Positions 56,701 to 64,000 of a DNA stretch of 64,000 bases are shown here, piece after piece. Under the pieces are notes generated by a model, which worked only from the letters and a program-made list of their open reading frames with translations, ran no database searches and was not told the DNA's origin. The position numbers and the translations under genes are program-made. Source of the DNA: Ascidia mentula (lineage: Eukaryota; Chordata; Ascidiacea; Phlebobranchia; Ascidiidae); assembly GCA_947561715.1 (NCBI GenBank), contig OX387203.1, forward strand, positions 14,942,001 through 15,006,000, written 5' to 3'. The first letter of the stretch is position 1. Every line of letters starts with the position of its first letter.

Positions 56701-57257
56701 TAGACCCATTGGAAGTAAACTAAATATCTATAAATCATAGAATTAACGTCTAGCGCCATCTTTCGGCCAACACACGCAATCTATGTTACTCAGAACCAAC
56801 GCAATCTGTTTGAAAATGGGGGGGGGGGGGGGGGGGGGGGCATTAATTCAATTCAATTGAGCTGTGGCATCGTATTAAGAGGATAGTGAAGATTAAACTG
56901 ATACACGGCCACGCCAAGCTCTTCAATTGTTTTATTGATAAATTGTGCTATTATGTGGAAGTGCCTTAAACAAACTATCATCTTATAAACGTTTGAAAAT
57001 TGATTTTAGGCACAGAAGGGTACGTCTATATATTCAAACTCTGACAAGCAATGTGCCAAGTGGTCATAAAGACTGAACACAAAATAAAAGTTTCATACGA
57101 TGCCACAGCTCATTTGAATTGAATTAATGCCCCCGCCATTTTCGAACAGATTGCGTTGGTTCTGAGCAATGTACATTGCGTGTGTTGGCCGAAAGATGGC
57201 GCTAGATCCATGGTTTATAGATATTTAGTTTATTTCCTATGGGCCTATGAAAAGATA
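56701..57257. mobile_element. TA-flanked foldback element with G-run, unit 4
   Basis: Starts TATCTTTTCATAGACCCATT and ends with the inverted equivalent at AAAAGATA, each side bounded by TA. The arms are about 180 and 150 bp. It interrupts the unidentified plus-strand exon of this unit. The class is probably Tc1/mariner-like, judged from the TA duplication. Confidence 0.75.
56818..56840 (+). repeat. Run of 23 G
   Basis: Lies in the left arm of the foldback element, where the right arm has only GGCGGGGGC (complement of 57130-57139). It is therefore an expansion of a short G tract within the element. Confidence 0.9.
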
Positions 57258-57285
57258 TAGTTCAGGTAAAAAGTCAGCCTGGGTA

Positions 57286-57412
57286 TAGATTGCGTAGATT
57301 GCGTAGATTGCGTAGATTGCGTAGATTGCGTAGATTGCGTAGATTGCGTAGATTGCGTAGATTGCGTAGATTGCGTAGATTGCGTAGATTGCGTAGATTG
57401 CGTAGATTGCGT
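57286..57412. repeat. 9-bp satellite (TAGATTGCG)n
   Basis: About 14 near-perfect copies of a 9-bp unit. Long frames across it (Leu-Arg-Arg or Ala-Ile-Tyr repeats) are artefacts of the period of three codons. Confidence 0.95.
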
Positions 57413-57569
57413 GTTTTAGAGAAGCCCATATGGCGGTGGCAACACAGTGGTAACAAGATAAGGGCAACATACTCTGGTTTGCACGTACATAATTTATAAA
57501 CACACGTTGCTGACCCCTGCTGCACTGACACTGGTTAAGAACCACTGGTATAAGCTTAAATTCCCCAAA

Positions 57570-57900
57570 AAATTGTCTTCTTCAGAAAATTTCACAAGCC
57601 CTGCATATATATATAATTTACTGTGAGATGGAGCCCGACGGCAGCACTGGCTTTAGCATTTTCATGGACATAGGGTTTTCACCTCGATTGGCTTCAGAGG
57701 TTTGCATCCAGTGTTTGTGGAAATCTTTGACTGGTTGTTTGGCGAGAAAAATTGTCAGGAGCCAACACCAGGCTGCACTGATGAGACCTAACAGATCATC
57801 ACATTGGCCCAGTCGTCCAGTCTGCAACTCACTTAATATGATTTCTGTTGACAAAAGTTACGAATTAATTTAGTTTGGGGTCAGCATGATGACTAGGAAT
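57570..57900 (+). repeat. Hammerhead-bearing element, unit 4
   Basis: Degenerate type I hammerhead at 57771-57830: GGCTGCA, CTGATGA, GACC/GATC stem II, ATCAC in place of GAAAC, and CAGTC followed by TGCAACTC. An 81-codon plus-strand frame (57628-57873) covers it but is probably fortuitous. Confidence 0.6.
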
Positions 57901-60477
57901 TCTTCCAGCAACAATTCATTGCGTGGATTAGTGATAGGTTTTGGAGCCGATAAGATTGTTCTCATTATTTTTTTTGTTCGGATTTTGGGTAAAATTTATT
58001 CAAGGATTTTTTTCTAATTAGGATTGACTCAAGGAATTATTTAAAAATAAACACAGCAACTAACTTTTCCACAGCGCAACTAAACCGAAAATAAGTGTTT
58101 ATGTACAACAGAACAATACAAGACATACACTTACTTCATTAACCAACATATTCTCTTGTAACTTGATTCATGGACGTTGTCAGTTTGTGGGAGTTTCACT
58201 CTTCATTTGCAATGAGATTTCGTGCATTTAAAACCAATACATTGGAAAATAAGATATTTTGGGACAGTTGAAGTTTTAATTTTATTCCAAGACCAAGTAG
58301 ATCCGTCTGTTACGTTCCTACATGACAACATTCTATTCCACAAACAACCCCTGGTATTCTTTCTTCTGAAAACTGGAATAAAAATGTCGGAAAATTTTCG
58401 TCTCACTTTCTGCTCCAGACATATTTCACTTTATAAATTTCGCAGCAATTTTATTGACAATAAAAAACATTTATTTTGAACAAATCACAAAAAAAACACA
58501 AATAATTCTGAAAGTCTCGTGTTTTGTTTCAATCCGGACCACTGGAGTCTGCATCGGATGAGAAGAAGGAATATTTACTGATAACTCAAACCATGAACTC
58601 TCGGCTGAAAAAAAATCACAAAACTTTTAATTTCATCAAAATTAACGAAACCATGTTTTAATGTAAATATAAATTAAACAAATTCTTACCGGGTTTTTCA
58701 GTTTTTTAATCACTTCTCTCAAGACTCGAATAGATTCGGAATCGAATCCGCATCTATCCAGCCACAACTCATCCACTTTAGGGAGAATCCGACAAATATT
58801 TCCAACATCTTTTCGTTCAAACTTGTTGAATCTCAGGTTGAGAAATCCCAACTATTAAAAATACAAAAATTGGTCGGAAATCTTTGTTTCAAACTTTTTT
58901 TAAAACAATTTTTTTTCTTAAAACCGGATTAAAATTAACTCCATGTTTTCACTTTTGATTAAAAAAGTAAGTTTTATAAAAATATCATGGATTTAAACAA
59001 ATATTTATTCTCAAAATAATGAAAACCAACCTTGGGTCCCATCTTCATAATCGCTTCACAGATCATGTTTAAAGTTTCGGAATTAAGTCCGCATTTCCTC
59101 AACACCAGCCTCAAACCGGGTTTTCGAATCCGTGGGAGGAAATCCGCGAGAGCGAAAACATCCGAAATCTTCAGTGGGATATGATTTAAATCCAACCCCC
59201 GAGGACAAGAGAGGGCGATTTCATCTCTAAATATTTCGTCAACTTCCTGTAAATCTACGAGGAAATCTGAAACAGGGACAAGTTTATTAAAACAAACATG
59301 GCGGAAGTTTTATTAAATCACGAAAACTTTTTATTGCAAACTTCAAACAAGATTTCTTCACTTTTAATCGGATTTAAACAAAACAAGATCCAACAAATTA
59401 ATCAAATACAAAAACCTTAACTTACTGGAAGGAAAATATAAACTTTATCCGACAAAAAATATGCGACCTTTCTTTAAAACTTTCAACCTGAACATTTTTA
59501 TTCCATTCTCTTCTATGAGAACAATGAAATTGCGACGTCACAATACTTACTGTGACGTAACAGATACATTTACAAACCGGCATCACACAGACTGGAAATA
59601 AATACTAACCCCGTAACTCGTATCCACCAGGCCTTTTTTCTCGCAGGTATTTCGAAAGTTTCTTCAACAACTTTTTCGCACGTTTGTCTGAAAATAACAA
59701 GATCAACATTTACAGCAAAAATAGAAGCCATGTATTTGGAGACAAGTGCAACAAAACAAATATGTTACATAACAGCAGCATCTTAACTTTGGCAATAGTT
59801 TCTTTGTCCCAGCTTTTTACACCTAAATGCCTTGTATAACCTTGCTGGTTACAATTATTACAGCAGAATGATTTTCTTATGTTTAGATGAGAAAAAAGGA
59901 AAGATTGTTTTTAATGTAACTGACTACCATGGTTTTGTTCCTCATTGTTAAGTGTGGAGGATTCTGGATCACTGGAAGCAGTCTTGACTGAGGTTGATGG
60001 CAAGGTTTTTAGACTGGAACCACTTCCATCACCTGTAAAAAACAATCAACATAATAACTGCAATTTAATGGCATTTATGTACACCATCAGGGTTAACCCA
60101 ATGCGAAGGCCTTACTTTATAATTTTAACAATAAATAAATTAGTTTACAGTGGCTTAACAACCAAGCTGGACCTGGGCATTCTAGGCCAATGCTCTGTCT
60201 GTGGGAATTCGCCAGTTGGACTTTACAGCAGGGATGCACAACTCAAATGTCATATTTGGCTTGCCAGTGGTTTTTGCCTGCTTTACTGGGAATAGGGGAT
60301 TTAATTCAGCTATGCTGTATTCATAGGCTAATCACTGCTTAAAACCACAATGGGAGTCCATTTCAAAAGCAAATCAAAAATGAGGCATTTTTGGAGCCAT
60401 CGAGATCTATAAATATTCTTACTAACTGTTTCAAGTACAGCAACAGCAAAATGTTTTAAAAAAGACATAATAATTGA

Positions 60478-60608
60478 GAGCTGCAGACAGGGTGTGCATG
60501 CACTGTTTTGGCCTATGAGGTCTCATCAGTGCACCTGTTCCACAGTCAACAGCTACACTGATGAGACATCATAGGTCGAAACAGTGCATGTACACCCGTC
60601 TGCAGCTC
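60478..60608. repeat. Inverted repeat with hammerhead core in both arms
   Basis: Arms 60478-60531 and 60556-60608 are near-complementary over about 53 bp, with a 24-bp centre. Each arm, read on its own sense, begins CACTGATGAGAC and ends CTGCAGCTC. It lies in an intron of the unit 4 NLR (between exons 59928-60032 and 60803-60886). Confidence 0.8.
60549..60608 (+). ncRNA. Type I hammerhead ribozyme motif with intact core
   Basis: In 5'-3' order: stem I strand AGCTACA, core CTGATGA (60558-60564), stem II GAC-(ATCATAG)-GTC, core GAA followed by the A-C start of stem III. Then a hairpin AC/GU plus GTG/CAC, cleavage triplet GTC ending at 60600, and stem I return strand TGCAGCT. Stem I pairs at six of seven positions. 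All core residues needed by the known mechanism (C3, G5, A6, G8, A9, G12, A13, A14, with cleavage after H17) are present. Stem II is short (3 bp, one base changed from GACC), so activity may be weak. Such ribozymes occur in Penelope-like elements and animal retrozymes. Confidence 0.65.
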
Positions 60609-63211
60609 TGAAATGTATACACATGTGAAATGTTGTAATATTCACACCATTTGTCAATTAATTTAAGTGCCCAAAACCACAGGTGTATGCAAAACAATGG
60701 ATATAATAAATACCAAAGAATTTTTGTGTTACAAAAATGGTATACTTCAGTACTTGCACTAAAAATCAATTAAGCAGCGTGCGTATATAGGGGAGAACTT
60801 ACTTTTTACATGTCCTAGTTCACCACCATCTATTTGATGTATTCTGGTTGCCTCAAGTTCAACTGCAGCAGTGGACGTTTCACCAGCTGTAGAAACATAT
60901 GTTAAAAAGCAGAAGCAATTGTGGACTGGGTTACTGTTACATCTCAGCAAATTAACCAAAAAGCTAAATTGATAAAAAAAATACAGCAAACAAATAAAAT
61001 GTAAGGTTGCACACCAAGTAACAGCGGCATCACAGCCAAGCCTGGTAAAGCTTCTTTTCCTGACAGCTCAAAAGATATAAAAAAGCACTGGAGTTTGAAC
61101 TCATAACCCTGGTCATTAGGAACCATAGTTCTACCAAGTAAGCTATGAAAGTTCCAAAAAATGGAAACACCCTGTCTGGCTGCGATGTCACTGCCAAGAA
61201 GCAGGGAATTAAAATTCAATAATTTGAAAATTTTACCTTTTCCTGCACGTTTTGGATGTTTCTTTGAAAAAAAACTCGCAAAAAAACCTGTACGTTTCTT
61301 TGTGGCAGAATTGGAAGAAACTAAACAAAAATACTGAGTTTATCAAGTCAAGCATAATCATGCTATAACACATAATACACTGTCAAATCTTATGCAGCCC
61401 AGTTTAAAAATGAAAGGATTGTTGTTATGTTATGTTTTCTGCTTTGTATATATTTATCACCATTATCCAGCGACTGTTTTGAATGTTGGGCCTTGGAAGT
61501 TGTTGCGCCATCTAATGTTTTGGATGAAGTAGATTTTACATCTGTTGAAGCCTAACGTTGTAAAACAATGAGTCACAATATATAGTATAGTATATATCTT
61601 TCTTTTTCTTTCAATTACATTTAATTTCATTGCTAAGTAATCAGCAAAGTTTTGTCAGCAAAAAAGATAACAGAAACACATTTTTAATACACAAATACCA
61701 AAAAAATATAGTACTGACGGATTTTATGCATCTTGGAAATTGTCGTACCGCTGACAGCACTATTGACAGGATCAGATTCTGAACTGGTTTCACTACGTCC
61801 ACTTCCAGAGGCTTAGATTGAAAATTATAAAATAAAAATAATGGTCATTACAGCACAAACTTTCCAATGCGCTGCACATACCTGGTTTGTGTCCGAGCAA
61901 AAGGCCACACACAAAACGACGAACCATTGCCCAATGGGGTTTGTTAATCAAATCGTCAATATTTGATCAAATTCTTCATCTGACATGAACATAGAAATGT
62001 AGTATGCACCAAACATTTCCTGCAGAACTTGATGAAGGTAGTAGAAGAGAAAGCTCTCCCATCAAAGACTCTACGACTGGGAAACCGGGAGAACTTTGCC
62101 ATTTTGAACACTACATCCTGTACTTTTACATCTTCTAAACCTACTTTTTGAAGGTCTTCATGTGTGAACACAACGGTTTTACGAACCATCCCTTCATATG
62201 CGATTTGGCCAAGTGGCAATTTGAGGTTTTCTAATTTCTCTCCTTTTGCATGCTCAGAGTGACCAAGATGTTGCAAAACTTCATCAAATACATTAGTTAT
62301 GGTGGAAATACTATGTTCCTCACCAAATAACCCAGCATAAACAATAAATTGTAAAAGCATTGGATTGCGGCATAAATCAAGCAATTGTGGAGATTTAGTT
62401 GCAAGTTTGTTCCACAGTTCATTTGCTTTATCACCCGAGTAGCTATCAAACAGTGTCTTTGCATCCTCAGGAGAAAGATCACTGACATAAATTGTTGGCT
62501 TAGGTCGGAGTCCTAATGGTATTAATAGTAATGAGTGGGGCCGAGAAGTAAAAATCAATGTAGATTTTGGAAAAAATTGCCTGCTGCAAAGGTTAGCAAC
62601 AAGCTGTTGTACTGGCAAGGGAGTGTGATACTTCTCACTTACAGGTGCCATGTTTTCTAGTGTCCAGGTTGCCTGATCTAATCCATCAAAAATAAAAGCA
62701 CACTTTTCTGGGTTCTTTATCATCCACTGGAAAACCAAACTGAGTGTTTCCTGTGAAGCATGGTTGAACTGGTTATCCAGCAGAAGCTCCTGCAAAGTAA
62801 GCTTTCTATCGCCGTAGTTTAAATACATGAACCGAAGATGAAGCACTAAGTGATCTTCTGTTTCTAGTTGCCTGCATAATCTCTTTGAAAGAGTGGTTTT
62901 GCCGCATCCAGCCGGTCCAAGGAAAGCTAGAAATATGCCTTGCTGGTTGTGTTCTTTAAAGCTTGAAACTAGTTGGGGAAATTTGATGTGTTCACCAACA
63001 AATCGATCATTGTCCCCCTTGCTTGTTGATGGCTGAAACTCATTTTCCTTTTGAGGATCAATTCCTTTGTAAATATCAGTATCTATCAGTGTTGGTTGAA
63101 CCTCTGGTATTTCAACCTTTTGCAACTCTTCACTGTAAGGGACAACATCGAAATCAAGATTTTCAAGCTGATACTTTTGGATTTCATCAACTGCCTGTTG
63201 CAACTTTTCTT

Positions 63212-64000
63212 CTGCAAATTTTAAACAGGTTTTTCAGATAATAAATCTATGTTACAGTGGTTTCTTGAGAAACAGCGAGCTCTAGCATCTATGTTTGGCT
63301 GGGTTTTACTTTTAGTGCAACACGCTGCATAACCATAACGCAAATTGAAGATTAGCGTTTATCAGTAAAATTAGATTATGATGGTCACGTCTAATGCCAC
63401 AGAAAAATTATAAAATCTCAAGTACAAAAACGGGAAAAAAATTGTCTGCTGTTTAGTTTTTTAGCCATCCGTATTATATTTCATCATATTTTCATTTCAA
63501 ATGCTTGTTTCCAAAGTTTTAGTTGATCTAAATCTTATTTTACGTCAATTCATGGAACTACTTTGCTTCGTAGTAGTAGGAACAAACATAATTTCAGATG
63601 ACATCAGGAAACATCACAGAGTATATTTTGTTGTAACCGGCAAATTTCGAGTTGTAAGTTTCTGATTGGTTGTATTTTTACCCACAATGCAGTATGCTTA
63701 ATGGAACATAAAACAAAATTTGTTAAAGGATGCATATTGGTATTTCTATCAAAATAAGTTTAGCGGCGGAAAATGTCCACTTGTCACAAGTGGATGACAA
63801 AGCAATCAGTGATGCATGGGGGTCAATTTCGCAGTTGAATGAGCGTATGCATGTGCTGTTGCTTTGGCGAATTCGATCCAGTTTTGGACAGTTTTAAGTA
63901 GAGTTTTGGGCGTTTTAAGTCAGGTTGCTCCGTGGTAACGTGTGTTGTATAAAATTGTCAAACGGTTTAATTTTGTGGTAATATCTGCAGAATAATGAAA
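63212..64000 (-). other. NLR intron 2, unit 4 (cut by window edge)
   Basis: Matches 18181-18560 of unit 2 and the host flank of the LTR array in unit 3. It includes the uninterrupted (empty) counterpart of the LTR insertion site near 63470-63490. No gene is seen. Confidence 0.5.

Larger units (their letters stand above)
58575..63211 (-). pseudogene. NLR gene (NACHT-LRR), unit 4, 5' exons outside window
   Basis: Exons homologous to unit 2: 61882-63211 (NACHT), 61749-61811, about 61461-61551 (degraded), 60803-60886, 59928-60032, 59610-59687, 59031-59266, 58690-58851 and 58575-58604 (PRVHGLSYQ and stop). Walker A LGPAGCGKTTLSKRL, Walker B CAFIFDGLDQ and FTSRPHSL are intact. The NACHT exon is 1330 nt against 1332. 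One base is missing at about 62053 (after RRVFDGR) and one at about 61948 (in the EFDQI segment). The first shifts the frame to a run-on ending near 61956. The LHQVLQEMFG codons, broken by a stop in unit 2, are intact here but out of frame. Confidence 0.75.
53079..64000. repeat. Tandem array unit 4 (runs off right edge)
   Basis: This copy contains the tRNA-Ser-derived fragment, the best-preserved P1 protease pseudogene, a TA-flanked foldback element with a 23-G run, a 9-bp satellite, a hammerhead-bearing element, and an NLR gene from its last exon up to the NACHT exon and part of intron 2. NLR exons 1-2 and any P2 protease would lie beyond 64000. Confidence 0.8.

Noticed and set aside
57237-57545. 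Frames encoding long Ala-Ile-Tyr or Leu-Arg-Arg repeats on both strands
   Set aside because: They arise from the 9-bp satellite, whose unit is exactly three codons, so every frame is open.
1-64000. CRISPR arrays, bacterial operons, rRNA genes
   Set aside because: No regularly spaced repeats of CRISPR type, no ribosomal RNA similarity, and the genes have introns.

Overview
The window is AT-rich eukaryotic DNA with split genes: GT-AG introns, matching exon phases, trypsin-like protease exons and NACHT-LRR (NLR) exons. NLRs beside trypsin-like proteases, dense hAT/Tc1-like MITEs and a CsRn1-like Ty3/Gypsy element suggest an invertebrate animal. An ascidian or another invertebrate deuterostome is my best guess, but species identity is inference.

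Layout. The window is a tandem array of one large unit, seen four times and starting at about 1, 7818, 24848 and 53079 (the last runs off the right edge). Every host gene I can model is on the minus strand. Read 5' to 3' on the minus strand (right to left), a full unit holds: a trypsin-like protease gene (P2); an 11-exon NLR gene (Met-Ala exon, His-rich exon, NACHT exon, Ser/Thr-rich linker exons, LRR exons, 9-codon last exon); a block of repeats with a hammerhead-bearing element; a decayed second protease copy (P1); and a tRNA-Ser-derived fragment. Unit 1 (7.8 kb) has lost the NACHT and nearly all of P2 by deletion. Unit 2 (17 kb) is complete. Unit 3 (28.2 kb) lost the NACHT by a different deletion, gained extra N-terminal exons and took an 11.1-kb LTR-element insertion. 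Unit 4 has the NLR but its 5' exons lie outside the window.

Gene condition. Only the P2 copy at 50124-52897 looks intact in all six exons I can place. Its sister at 21873-24666 has two small indels, one of which removes the catalytic His codon. Neither NACHT copy reads through: unit 2 has one nonsense codon and unit 4 has two 1-bp deletions, all in the same winged-helix stretch. With the stop set aside, the unit 2 model has phase-matched junctions throughout and totals 2406 nt.

Mobile DNA. An LTR element sits in NLR intron 2 of unit 3 as LTR-internal-LTR-internal-LTR with a 5040-bp period. It has a 4-bp target duplication and empty sites in units 2 and 4. It encodes Gag-protease only. MITEs (hAT with 8-bp duplications, TA-flanked foldbacks), a 23-G run and a 9-bp satellite fill much of the rest.

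Most notable non-gene signal. At 60549-60608 lies a type I hammerhead ribozyme motif with complete core, stem I, stem II, a closing stem III and a GUC cleavage site. It forms one arm of an inverted repeat whose other arm carries a second hammerhead core. Five further copies of a related element in the array carry the same architecture but all lack the key G12.
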